NCBI GenBank assembly: GCA_030035585.1
Contig: CM057481.1
Coordinates: 57,421,128-57,485,127 of the forward strand
Reading direction: 5' to 3'
Length of the DNA: 64,000 nt
Source: Dugong dugon
Lineage: Eukaryota; Chordata; Mammalia; Sirenia; Dugongidae
Made by a program: the position numbers and the translations under genes. Below the pieces are notes generated by a model. The model did no database searches. It saw nothing but the letters and a program-made list of their open reading frames with translations, and was not told the origin of the DNA. Below, piece after piece: positions 32,897 to 43,561 of this stretch (the stretch's first letter is position 1; every line of letters starts with the position of its first letter).

Positions 32897-35120
32897 TTTT
32901 TTTTTTTTAATTGTACTTCAGGTGAAGGCTTACAGAACAAATAGTTTCTCATGAAACAGTAGTACACGTATTGTTTTATGACATTGATTAACAACCCCAC
33001 AATATGTCAACTCTCTATCTTCTCAGCCTTTTTTTTTTTTTTGGTGAAAATACACATAGCCAAAGATACACCATTTCAAAAATTTGTACATGCACAGTTC
33101 AGTGACATTGACTATGCTCTTCCAATTTTGCTGTTATTCTCACTTAAGATGAAGGCTTACAGAACAAAATAGTTTCTCATTTAACAGTTACTACAAATGT
33201 TGCTCTCTGACAATGGTTAACAGTCTCACAACACATCAACAATATCCTTACCCAACCTTTGGTTCCCTATCAGCAGCTTCCTTGTCCCCTTCTGCCTTCT
33301 GGCCCTTGTCACTGGACTACTGTACCTCGTTAGTCTCATTTGGTTTTACAGGGCTGTCCACTCCCAGGCTGAATGGTGAACCTCAGAGATAACTTCACCA
33401 CTGAGCTAAAAGGGTGTGTGGGGGCCATACTCTCGGGGTTTCTCCAGTCTCCTTTAGGCCAGTAAATCTGGTCTTTTTTTTGTGAGTTAGAATTATGTTC
33501 TACATCCTTCTCCAATTCTGTCCAGAACCCTCTGTTGTGATCCTGGTCAGAGCAGTCAGTGGTGGTAGCCTGGCACCATCTAGCTGTACTGGACTCAGTC
33601 TGGTGGAGGCCTTGGTAGCTGTGGACGATTAGTCCTTCAGATTAATCTTTTCCTTATATCCTGTTCTCTTCATTCTCCCTTGCTCCTGAAGGGATGAGAC
33701 CAGTGGAGGATCTTAGATGGCCACTCACAGGCTTTTAAGATCCCAGACACTACTCACCGAGGTAGAATGTAGAGCATTGTCTTTATAAGCTGTGTTATGC
33801 CAATTGAGCTAGATGTTCCCTGAGACCATGGTCCCCAGAGCCCTCCACCCAGCAATTCAGTTCCTCAGGGAGTTTGGATGTATCTGTGGAGCTTCCATGA
33901 CCTTTACTTGTCCAAGTTGTGCTAGTTTCCCCTGTATTGTGTACTGTCTCACCCTTCACCCAAGATACCACTTATCTATTGCCTATTTAGTATTTCCCCC
34001 CCACCCCTCCCATCCCTGGTAACCAACAAAGATTGCTACATTTTGTGTGTGAACTTTTTCATGGGTTTTTACAATAGAGGTCTCATACAATATTTGTCCT
34101 TTTGTGATTGACTTATTTCACTCAGCATAATGTCCTTCAGTTTCATCCATGTTATGAGATGGTTCACAGGTTCATTGTTGTTCTTTCTCGTTGCATAGTA
34201 CTCCATTGTGTGTATGTACCACAGTTTGTTTATCCATTCATCTGTTGATGGGCATCGAGGTTGTTTCCATCGTTTTGCTATTGTGAACAATGCTGCCATG
34301 AACATAGGTGTGCATGTGTCTATTCGAGTGACGACTCTTATTTCTCTAGGATATATTTCTAGGAGTGGAATTGCTGGATCGAATGGTATGTCTATTTCTA
34401 GCTTTCTGAGGAAGCGCCATATCATTTTCCAAAATGGTTGTATCATTTTGCATTCCCACCAGCAGTGCGTAGGAGTTCCGATCTCCCCGTAGCCCCTCCG
34501 ACATTTGTTATTTCCAGTGTTTTTGATTCTGCCAGTAATGCCGGGGTGAGATGGTATCTCATTGTGGTTTTAATTTGCATTTCTTTAATGGCTAGTGATC
34601 AGGAGCATTTCCTCACGTGTCTGTTGCCTGTTTGAATGTCTTCTTTGGTGAAGTGTCTGTTCATTGCCTTTGCCCATTTTTTAATAGGATTATTTGTCTT
34701 TTTATTGTAGAAGTGTTGGATTTTCTTGTAGATTGTGGAGATTAGACCTTTGTCTGACTTGTACTGTCCAAAAATTTTTTCCCAGTCTGTAGGTTCTCTT
34801 TTGACTCTTTTGGTGAAGTCTTTTGAAGAGCATAGGTGTTTGATTTTTAGAAGATCCCAGTTATCTAGTTTATCTGTTGGGGTTTGTGCGTTGATGGTTA
34901 TGGTTTGTATCCCGTTAATGTCGTGTATTAAGGCCTGTAGTGTTGGTCCTATTTTTTCTTCTATGAACTTTATAGTTTTAGGCTTTATATTCAGGTCTTT
35001 GATCCATTTTGAAGTAGTTTTTGTATGCGGTATGAGGTATGGGTCCTTTTTCATTTTTTTACAGATGGATATCCAGTTTTGCCAGAACCATTTGTTAAAA
35101 AGACTGTCTTTTCCCCATTT
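32897..35120 (-). mobile_element. L1 LINE copy C, 5'-truncated
   Basis: T18 at 32891-32908 (poly-A on the other strand, its first six T shared with the target repeat), a 3'UTR to 34068, then the last third of ORF2, ending at 35120 (TTTTCCCCATTT). GCTTATACCTTTTTT occurs at 32882-32896 and 35121-35135, a perfect 15-bp target duplication. The plus strand at the right end reads TTTTTT/AAAG, which fits the L1 endonuclease preference TTTT/AA. Confidence 0.97.
34069..35120 (-). pseudogene. L1 ORF2 C-terminal fragment, copy C
   Basis: It encodes the C-terminal part of L1 ORF2 downstream of the reverse-transcriptase core. The upstream frame (35054-34599) shows TPYTK-type sequence mutated to IPHTKTTSKWIKDLNIKPKT and the conserved KKTNNPIKKWAKAMNRHFTK. 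The downstream frame (34446-34069) shows [39 protein letters not shown] and [14 protein letters not shown], and ends at the native TAA (34069-34071). A frame break lies near 34600 and the cysteine-rich segment between is degraded. Endonuclease and RT core are absent, so it has no activity. Confidence 0.93.
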
Positions 35121-35136
35121 GCTTATACCTTTTTTA

Positions 35137-35612
35137 AAGCTTTATTAAAATTGTGAAATTTAATATACCCCGAAAAAGTCCATAGAGCATAATGTATACA
35201 GTTTAACTTGTAATTACAAAGTGCAACCACTCTCCAGAACTAAAATAGAAAGTTACTGGCACCTCAGAAGTTCTCACTGTGCTTGCTGTTTCTACTGATT
35301 GGTTACTGTGCTGCTGATTTTGTGCTAATCATTTAGTTGTGAAACTTACACTCTTAATTACTTAGATCATCTTCGGGAAGTCATGTAGTATAGGGGAAAG
35401 CTGCGTGGACCAGAAATCAGAGGCATAGATGCTCCTTCTTTGTAACTGCTTACCTTGGGTAAATCGCGTTTCTCTGAAAAAGAAAGCTGTCAGGCCAGAT
35501 GGCTTCTAAAATGCTTGACCACAATTATCCAGATAAAGAATTGGTTAACTGGAGCACAAAGATAAGGTTAGAGGACAGGTTTTGCTTACTTTTTCCTTTG
35601 TTCATTTAGTAG
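35137..35612. other. Stretch without recognised gene
   Basis: 35140-35240 (CTTTATTAAAATTGTGAAAT, CCATAGAGCATAATGTATAC) resembles an old mammal-wide repeat 3' end in reverse. The rest is unassigned. Confidence 0.4.
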
Positions 35613-35614
35613 TA

Positions 35615-35949
35615 CTGGCAGTCACTGGGTTAAGAACATTCGACTTAATGTACAACCAACCCCCGTAAAGCCTATTATATTAAAAATTCGAGGTACATAC
35701 AATGGTTCGTAATAACAAATGGGTGCCATTATTACCGTATTATTATGTTAAAGACGTTTTAATATATCTGGAAGTGTTTCTTTAATGTTTTTGATGCATA
35801 GAAAGGTATACTGTATACTATATACTAAGACAAACATTTGACTAACTGATGTTAGATAAGAACTGTACCTAAATGTTCCGATTTACATACAAATTTAATT
35901 TAAAGATAGATTTAGGAATGGAACTCGTTCATAATCTGGTGACTGCCTG
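35615..35949. mobile_element. 335-bp MITE, second copy
   Basis: CTGGCAGTCACTGGGTTAAG and the reverse complement of CATAATCTGGTGACTGCCTG are its ends. TA occurs on both sides (35613-35614, 35950-35951). The interior GATGCATAGAAAGGTATACT and ACTAAGACAAACATTTGACT match the copy at 16633-16968. Confidence 0.88.
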
Positions 35950-35951
35950 TA

Positions 35952-36960
35952 TAGTTATGTAAACCTTTAACAATTTCAGTGACAGGCTTCACTTATTTTC
36001 GGTAGTAAGTATTTTGTTCATTTATGTAAGTCAGTAAATTGCTCTTACACCTTATTGATTAAAATGTCCTAGCTCAAGGACTCAGAAGTATAATTTCTCT
36101 GAGGCAGACTGTACTTTCGTTTTTTAAAATCTACCATTGAGATCTGTGCATGATAAAGTGGAACCAAGTGGTTATTAATTTTTCATTGAAATCTTCTGAA
36201 TAGGTGTTTTCTCTTGGTTGGTTTCAAAAGGAGTCATATTGCTGAATCTAGTTAGAGGCAGTTCATGTACCGTGGGCTTATTAAGGTTCAAGGCAATTTT
36301 TTATTTTAGCCTGTCTGATACGCCTTTTTAATTTCACTTAAATTTGAATTACCCTAAGCATCATCTGGGCATATTGAAGAGACACAGTATTAATAATGAT
36401 AGTGTTTACGAATCTGTTCCATCTTATTATTTCTAAATTCCATAACCTTTTTCTTGATTCTGGTTTGTGAATACATGGGACTGTGCTGCCCCTTTCTCTT
36501 TTACGGCAGACATCAATAATCAATCATGACACTATTGTGATGGGCCCAGAATGAGTCTCAGGGACATTTTTCATATAGCTGTCCATGCAGCCACTCCTAG
36601 TTGGTCAGAGTTAGCAGGTTCTTTGCCATCCCTGGTCCTGATGCTGGCTCTCTTGGTTCTAAATTCTGCTGTCCCCCTTAGTAAACATTATAACTCCAGG
36701 ACCTCTTGAATAAGTAACATTATCAGCTGCTTTTTTTTTTTAATTCCTGCTTTGGACTCCATTTCTTATCAGTTTGGATTAAGATCTTCCCCTCTGTACT
36801 GTTTATGGAGTACAGGGTTTTGGTTTACAGTGATGGAAAAATCTCATTGATTAAGGTAAGGTTGCACGGCCCATTAATGTAATAGCTGCCAACAAGTTGT
36901 ACACCTGTTAAAAATCGAGTTGGGCAGAAGTTATATGATGGATATATTTATAAAATGACA
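35952..36960. other. Stretch without recognised gene
   Basis: No exon or RNA gene seen. 36810-36950 (AATCTCATTGATTAAGGTAA, AAGTTGTACACCTGTTAAAA) may belong to the retrotransposon-like unit that follows. Confidence 0.4.
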
Positions 36961-36966
36961 AAAAAA

Positions 36967-37001
<35 letters not shown>
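36961..37001. repeat. (A)n(GA)n simple repeat
   Basis: Fifteen A followed by about 13 GA units. The A-run could be an old poly-A tail that seeded the microsatellite. Confidence 0.95.
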
Positions 37002-37002
37002 T

Positions 37003-37830
37003 AGTAGCTGCTGAGACTGCTTATGTGCAGCCAAACACCACATGGGACTTGGTTTCTTGGTTTGGAGGTTTAGGGTCATGGTTTCATGGGATATACCAGC
37101 TAAGTGGCCTAAGAATGTGTTCAGTGCTTCTGTTCTACCTCCTAGTTCATTGCATAGTGCCTGAAGTTGGCAAAAGCTTGCTAGCAGCCATCCAAAGCAC
37201 AACAATTGGCCGCAGTTTGCCTGGAGCAACAGAAGAAGGAGAGTCAGGAATAGGAGGAGGAAATGGAATGTGTTGCTAATTGCCTGCTTGAAGCAATTGC
37301 CTCCTTTGCCAGGAGACGAGAAGAACTGGATATTGCTTGGCTACCATTACTGAACGTTTTGATAAAAAAATTCTGTAGCATAATGCTGATCAAAAGGGGG
37401 GAAATGTAGAAGACTTTCAGATTCTCATGGACTCTAGACTTTCTGGAGCCATAGAGGGTAGATGAACCCCTGAAACTGTTGCCCTGAAATAATCTTTAAA
37501 CCTTAAAGTCTTCTTAAAACCAAACAGTAGTTTAGCTTAATTTGTGAAAAATGTCTGCCTTGAATACTGCACTTTTAAGAGCTGTCTATATGAGATCAAA
37601 TTGACAACAGCAGCTTGAAAGATTAGATAGGAACCTTAGGGGTCAGTGAGTTTATGTTAATGGAGGAGGAACAATTCAGAAAAGGAGGGTGAGAATGGTT
37701 ACACAACTATAAGAATGTAATCAGTGTCATTGAATGGTACATGTAGAAACTGTTAAATTGGTGTGTTTTGCTGTGTATATTCTCAACAACAATAAAATAA
37801 AATTAAAAACAAAAACAAAAAAAAAACAGC
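37003..37830 (+). mobile_element. Unclassified polyadenylated retrotransposon-like unit
   Basis: It ends with CAACAACAATAAAATAAAAT and an A-rich tail (37788-37826) containing AATAAA, like a processed retrocopy. The body includes GGAAATGTAGAAGACTTTCA, CCTGAAACTGTTGCCCTGAA and GATTAGATAGGAACCTTAGG. It occurs once in this window, so its family status is an impression only. A 93-codon reverse frame over it is incidental. Confidence 0.5.
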
Positions 37831-37837
37831 CCAAAGC

Positions 37838-38800
37838 TGATTCCTATGAGGTGAAAGTCAGCCATAGCGCCACTCTCCAGTCTTTTTACCAGTTCTGACA
37901 CCAGCTGTCATCCCCATGGCACTCTGTACCTCTCTCCTGGGTTTGATAATTCATTGCAGTGGCCACACAGAGCTCACAGACCATACTCAGAATTATGGAA
38001 TATGTTAAGGAAGTAACAGGTTACAACTCAAAATCAGGATCAACTTGGAAGTAACAGGAACAGCTCAGGAGACAGGATACTATTTGCCAATCAGGACAGC
38101 TTCTACCCAAGAACAGCTCTCAGCTTCTTCTTGGCTGTGCCCTCAGGCAGGCCATGCTTCTCAGCTGGGCTAGCAGGCCTCTCTCTCAGCCATACTGGCC
38201 TCCTCTTGGCCTCTGCGCTGCTCAGGCAAGTGTCAGCTCTTTAGCTCCATGGACAGGTGCTTGGAGGCAACCCACTCTGCCAGCAAGCTCCTGCCTAAAG
38301 GTACTCAACTCTCTTGCTTCATGGGCTGGCTTTGCTCCATGGGTCAGGAAGCCACTGCCGCCATCTTGTGCAGGTCTCCTGGTTCCTGCCGCTTGTGCTG
38401 CTGCTGCTCATGCCATCTTGCGCCATCTCATGCCATTTCCAGTGTTATAGCTTTCTCTTTCTTCTGGATCTAGCAGGTTCTCAGTGCAGGGACCCCAAGT
38501 CCAACCAATCCAGGATCTTCTTGATGGTAATGAGGTCCTTCTGAATATCTGTGGGATTGGCCCTTTTGTAAGCCTACTCCTCCCACCAAAACCACGAACT
38601 GACCAATCCCCTTGGTAGACCACAGTCACCTAATTTGCATAGTGATTAATCAATCCCTGAAAGGATTTTATGTACCTTATTTGCATAGAAAACTATCTAA
38701 TCCCTGCAATGTGCGGCCTAGTAATTCATCTTGGCAGAGCTACAAACCCTGGGCCAGAAAGGCCATATATAAAGAGAAACCTGTTGCACTGCTGGCATAT
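37838..38800 (-). mobile_element. LTR-like block, orientation tentative
   Basis: GCAGTGGCCACACAGAGCTC and GGAAGTAACAGGTTACAACT resemble the reverse of retroviral-type LTR 3' ends. On the plus strand there are two ATTTGCAT octamers (38632-38639 and 38681-38688) and TATATAAA at about 38765. The GC-rich middle gives 74-98 codon frames that look incidental. I saw no internal viral genes. Confidence 0.4.
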
Positions 38801-39524
38801 GGTGAGTTTCCAGTTTTTATAGTTACTGTCTTGAGCACAGGCCTCAATAGTGGCTAAAACTTCAGTAGAAAACCTCTCTGGCCTGAAGAACCAAAAGACA
38901 GAATTTGGCCAGGTAACTACAGCTGCTGGGAAGTGAGGGAGTATGGAGAGTGTCAGAGAAGGGAAGCCCTGGATTCTGTATATAAACTCTGCGCAAATCA
39001 TGAGGTAGCCCCTGAACGACACATGCGTAAGACTGACAGCAAGTGGCCCAGCTAAGGTAAAAAAAAAAAAGAACTGAACTAAAACTTGAGCTGCTGCCCA
39101 AGAGACAGAGTTTGCAGTTTGAGTCTGAATATGTGTCACCCATGAATCACTCTTCACTTAGAACTCAGCTATTTTCACTTATGTCTGATACATACAATGT
39201 AAATATGTTTTTCTCCCACTGTTCAGTTGCCTGTCTGAATTTTGATGCTTAGTTCACAGTTGTTGGCCTTAGAAAGGCAGGCAGGAAGTCTAAAAAATTC
39301 ATAACTAGTGCAAAGCCTTAGCCAAGGCAGGAGTTTGACATGAGCTTTTAAGGTTGATGGGTTCTGGCACAATTCCTACTTCTGTTGCACAATTTCTAGT
39401 CTGTTGTGAAGATGGCCCCCATGCATTCTAGTGTCATGGGTAACCTCATGTTACTTTGCTGGCTCTTTAGAATGGCATTGGAAGTGGTATTGGATAACGT
39501 TAAAATGATGGTAATAATAAATGT
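38801..39524. other. Stretch without recognised gene
   Basis: A reverse frame of 143 codons at 38726-39157 is the longest outside L1-like sequence here. It shows no family resemblance, and part of it overlaps the LTR-like block. I do not call it a gene. Confidence 0.4.
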
Positions 39525-39672
39525 TAATTGGTAATATTTAATAAGCTCTGATTACCTGAGAAGCACTGTTCTAGGCACACTACCTGTAATCCCATTTTAT
39601 TATGCCCATTTTACAGTTGAGATTAAGGCACAGAGGGGTTGAACACATAGCTATTAAGTGGTAGAGCCAGGA
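39525..39672 (-). mobile_element. MIR SINE fragment
   Basis: ATAAGCTCTGATTACCTGAG, GCACTGTTCTAGGCACACTA, CCCATTTTACAGTTGAGATT and TTAAGTGGTAGAGCCAGGAG follow the reverse MIR order. Confidence 0.8.
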
Positions 39673-39689
39673 GCCAAGATGGAAGAGGG

Positions 39690-40318
39690 AGATAATTTAG
39701 TGTGTGTATATATACGTATGTGCACACACTCAAGTGTAGTTAGAATTGGGATGCTGCTATCGTCTGGACTCTGTTCTAGTAGATTCCTGAGCAAGGTAGA
39801 TGTGAAAGATACCATTTTTCTGTTACTGTGTGCTGTCAAGTTTACTGATGTGAACTTGGTGGAGGAAAGGTTAAGAAACCAGGTATACACGCAAAGACTG
39901 AAAGATTGAACCCCTTAGTAAAAGGGCTAAATAATGAGTGAGACGTTAGCTCTTCTCAGATGGGTAGATTCTGCCTAGGCAATTGTTTCCTGACTGTGTA
40001 GCTAAAATACCATTGAAATTTTTATTTATGTTAGGGAGCAAATTATTAAATATAGTAATTAGAATGAAAAGATGAAAGTAAAGTTTGTAAGTGAATTAAT
40101 AGTTTACTTTGGACTGAAATCGTTGAAATTTGCTCAGGGTCCCACGGGTTCTTGACTATAACCTTGATTGTAGTGGTTCTAGTCAAGAATTGGCAAATGA
40201 AAGAAAAATTTCTGTCTAATGTGGCACCAAAGAACTTTTTATTATACACTAAGCACTATGATGTACTGGTTATGAAGTTGTTAGATTATGTGGCTACAAA
40301 TAGAAGCTGTTACAACAT
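39690..40318. other. Stretch without recognised gene
   Basis: AT-rich, no exon or repeat recognised. Confidence 0.45.
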
Positions 40319-40531
40319 TAAAACCAACCAGTTGCTGTCGAGTTGAATGCGACTCATGGCGATCCCATGTGTGTCAGAGAAGAACTGTGCTGCGTAGGGC
40401 TTTCGGTCACTGTGATCTTTTGGAAATAAATCGCTAGGTCTTTCTTCCGAGATGCCTGTGGGTGGACTCTATCCTCCAACCTTTCAGTTAGCGGCCGAAC
40501 ACGTTAACTGTTTGTACCACCCAGGGACTCC
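40319..40531 (-). mobile_element. AfroSINE, second type
   Basis: AACCAGTTGCTGTCGAGTTG, GACTCATGGCGATCCCATGT, CCTCCAACCTTTCAGTTAGC, ending GTTTGTACCACCCAGGGACT. Complete from tail to head. Confidence 0.94.
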
Positions 40532-40705
40532 TCTTGCAGCATTAGGCTTCTGTAGTATATGAAGGGTGTCCAGGATGTAGACACAATATTTCTGCTCTGT
40601 TCTGTATTGTTCAGACCATGTCTGAAAATTTGTTCCCTTCTGAGCACTACAGTTTTGAATGGATGCTTAATTCCAGTAATGATGGAGTAGCTTGTATTGC
40701 ACTAA

Positions 40706-40901
40706 TATCAGATGCCATTGAGTCAACCTGACTCATGGCAACCCGTGTGTGTCAGAGTAGAACAGTGCTCCATAGAGTTTTCAGTGGCTGATTTTTTGGA
40801 AGTAGATCACCAGACCTTTCTTCTGATTGGGACTCTATCTAACCTCCAACCTTTTGGTTAGCAGCTGAATGTGTTAACTGTTTACATCATTCAGGCATTC
40901 C
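40706..40901 (-). mobile_element. AfroSINE, second type
   Basis: GATGCCATTGAGTCAACCTG, TGGAAGTAGATCACCAGACC, CAACCTTTTGGTTAGCAGCT, head end ATCATTCAGGCATTCC. More diverged than its neighbour at 40319, so probably older. Confidence 0.9.
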
Positions 40902-42002
40902 ATTAGACTGATAGGTATCACACAAAACAGTGATAAAACTGGACAAAGTATGAAAAATATGAAAATATTTTTACAGTATTAAAAAAAAACAATATTTGAA
41001 GTAGCCAAAGTTAGGCAGAACTGAAGAAAATTCCATTGTTGAAGGGTGAGACCCATGTTTATCCACTTTTTCTCTGAGGGTACTTCCCAGCTTGCACAGT
41101 GCATTAAACAACTGTCCATTAAAAAGTTATTTTTCCTTATTTGTGTAATGAAGTTTGGCTTTATTCTTGGCAGATAAACTTATTGAACACAGGCATTGGC
41201 AGGAAGCATTATTCTTTAACTGATATTTACTACGACTAAGTATTTTTTTGGCATTTCATTATGGGATATTTAATTTCATATAAACTTGGGGAGAAGATTA
41301 TTGGAATTATACACATTACATTGTTTCACAGGTTACAGAGCATGAAGTGAAATATGGAATGAAGGAGTCAGGTTATAGTGTCTGTATAGATTTTGGTTTA
41401 GAACTGGTTTTGAAAACATGCAAAATTCAGTTTGCTTTTGCTGTGTTTTAAAGGTTTGACCTCTGTGTAAATGACTTTACTCCAGAAACTGATTGCAGTG
41501 TACTACAGTGTTTATGAATATTGATATAATAAATATTTAATAAATGCATTTTGCTAGTAAGTACTTCATCTACCATGGAATTAGGGAAATTTTACCTGAA
41601 TGTGTCTGCGAGACAGCTAGAAAAAAAATTGTGTCCTTTTGAATAACCTTAAAAACACTTTTTTCATTATTAATTTGTTCTTGCCTTTTGGTTTCTGGCT
41701 TAAGTCCATTAATTAAAATATGCAATACCTGTACGTTCATCCATCTACACATGTAGGTTTTAGCAGTGAAGCCAGTAGAGAAGCAAAATGGGAAAAACTT
41801 GGATTTATATATCAATATAAAGGATTCCTGAATAACTTTGTATATGTTACTTCCTTGTTCTGAGATCTGTGAAAAATCAAATGAGCACTTTGCTTGACTG
41901 TGGAGATGATGATGATGTAATAATTATAAAAATGAAAATATTTATTAGGTGTCAGCTCATACATGCTTCAAGGGCAGGATTTCATTGCTTAGAGATGTTA
42001 AC
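40902..42002. other. AT-rich stretch without recognised gene
   Basis: I see no exon, RNA gene or named repeat on either strand. Confidence 0.45.
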
Positions 42003-42212
42003 CTGACAGTGTAGTTGTTATGGTTATGGGCTCCAGAAGTTTGCTTTGAATCCTTGTAACCTTGGAAAAGTAGCTAACCCTCTCTGTGTCTGAGTTTCCC
42101 CACCTGCAGTTGGGGATAATTCTCTTCTTACTTTATGGGGCTGTTGGAAAGTTAAAAGTAAACGCACTTGAACAGCGCTTCCCCTTGTTGCCGTGCATTA
42201 AATGGTTGTGGT
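42003..42212 (+). mobile_element. MIR SINE
   Basis: TGGTTATGGGCTCCAGAAGT, AACCCTCTCTGTGTCTGAGT, TTTCCCCACCTGCAGTTGGG and GGGGCTGTTGGAAAGTTAAA are MIR motifs in sense order. Confidence 0.82.
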
Positions 42213-42302
42213 CATTGTCATAGTGGGGCCAGGGCTCAGTCTCCAGAGTCCACGCTCTTCAGCACCTCACTGTATGTATAAGCATATTGCCTAACAGGGT
42301 AA

Positions 42303-42964
42303 ACAAAAAAAAAAAAATCCAAACCTGTTGCTGTCGAGTCGATTCCGACTCATACTGACTTTGTAGAACAGAGTACAACTGCCCCATAGGGTTTCCAAGG
42401 AACGGCTGGTGGATTCGAAGTGCCACCCTTTTGGTTAGCAGCTGTCATGGATTGAATTCTGTCCCCCAAAAAATGTGTGTAGCAACTTGGCTAGGTCATG
42501 ATTCCCAGTATTGTATGATTGTGTTATCTGATGTGATTTCCTTATGTGTTTTAAATTCTATCACTGTGATGAGGTTATACTGATGAGGTTGACAAGATCA
42601 GTGTCTTAATGCAATCTCTTTTGAGATATAAAAGAGAGAAGCGAGCAGAGGCAGATAGGAACCTCATACCACCAAGAAAGCAGTGCTGGGAGCAGAGCGC
42701 GTCCTTTGGACCTGAGGTTCCTGCGCAGAGAAGCTCCCAGACCAAAGGAAGACTGATGACATGGACTTTCCTCCAGAGCCGACAGAGAGAGAAAGCCATC
42801 TCCTGGAGCTGATGCCCTGATTTTGGACTTGTAGCCTACTGGACTGTTAGAGAATAAAATTCTCTTTGCTAAATCCATCCACTTGTGGTATTCCTGTTAG
42901 AGGAGCACCAGATGACTGAGAACAGCAGCTGAGCTCTTAACCGCTGCACCACCAGGGCTCCTGA
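42303..42964 (-). mobile_element. AfroSINE split by an LTR
   Basis: Tail, body and most of the head lie at 42303-42442 (TTGCTGTCGAGTCGATTCCG ... CCCTTTTGGTTAGCAGC). The head resumes after the LTR at 42925 with GCAGCTGAGCTCTTAACCGC and TGCACCACCAGGGCTCCTG. Confidence 0.95.
42443..42924 (+). mobile_element. Solo LTR (MaLR-like) inside AfroSINE
   Basis: Starts TGTCATGGATTGAATTCTGT and ends GATGACTGAGAACA. GCAGC on both sides (42438-42442, 42925-42929) is a 5-bp target duplication, as usual for ERVL/MaLR. The polyadenylation signal is in GAGAATAAAATTCTC at about 42851. A homologous LTR lies at 44665-45175. No internal retroviral sequence. Confidence 0.92.
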
Positions 42965-43078
42965 CACATGGTAGGCGCTCAGTGAATGTTGCTCTGAAGT
43001 ACGTCTTTTCTGTAGAGTTTGCATTGAAGTGACTTGTTTGGCCAGTTGTAGATAAGTTTGTTTTCTCAATTTTGGAGC
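42965..43078 (+). mobile_element. MIR-like 3' remnant and unassigned sequence
   Basis: GACACATGGTAGGCGCTCAG then TGAATGTTGC resembles a MIR or L2 3' end. The rest is unassigned. Confidence 0.5.
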
Positions 43079-43090
43079 CTTTAGAGATAT

Positions 43091-43133
43091 AGGGTTGCTG
43101 TGAGTTGGAATTGACTCGATGGCAGTGGGTTTT
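43091..43133 (+). mobile_element. 43-bp AfroSINE tail insertion
   Basis: It contains only AGGGTTGCTGTGAGTTGGAA, TTGACTCGATGGCAGTGGG and T residues, the last part of an AfroSINE. TTTAGAGATAT at 43080-43090 and 43134-43144 is a perfect 11-bp target duplication, so this is a separate, extremely 5'-truncated insertion. Confidence 0.88.
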
Positions 43134-43340
43134 TTTAGAGATATATGAGTGTATATGTGGACTGAAATCTGTATCATTCTGTAAACATGACTGCTGAGCT
43201 ATTAGCTCAGGGAAGTGCCTGATGTTGTCTAATATTATTTATTGTCTTGGAAACCATTATTATTTGTCTTATCATGAAGACAGGTCAGCGGCCCCAGTTG
43301 TAGAGTGGGGGATATTTTATCAGTGGTCTTTATATCTAAT

Positions 43341-43555
43341 CAAGGAGCTCTGGTGGCGCAGTAGTTAAAAGTGCTCGGCTGCTAACTGAAAGATCGGAGG
43401 TTTGAATCCACTAGCCACTCCGCAGGAGAAACGTGGCAGTCTGCTTCCATAAAGATTTACAGCTTTGGAAACCCTGTAGGGCAGTTCTACTTTGTTCTAT
43501 AGGGTTGCTATGAGTCAGAATTGACTCAACACTAGTGGGTTTGGAGTTCTTTTGT
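43341..43555 (+). mobile_element. AfroSINE, long internal form
   Basis: GGAGCTCTGGTGGCGCAGTA with A box, GGAGGTTTGAATCCACTAGC with B box, AACGTGGCAGTCTGCTTCCA internal segment, tail GAATTGACTCAACACTAGTG then T-rich. The left flank TATATCTAAT (43331-43340) recurs beyond L1 copy E as AATATCTAAT (44470-44479). Confidence 0.93.
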
Positions 43556-43561
43556 TTTTTG

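Noticed and set aside
38726-39157. 143-codon reverse open frame
   Set aside because: Overlaps an LTR-like block and has low similarity to anything. No evidence of expression or conservation available.
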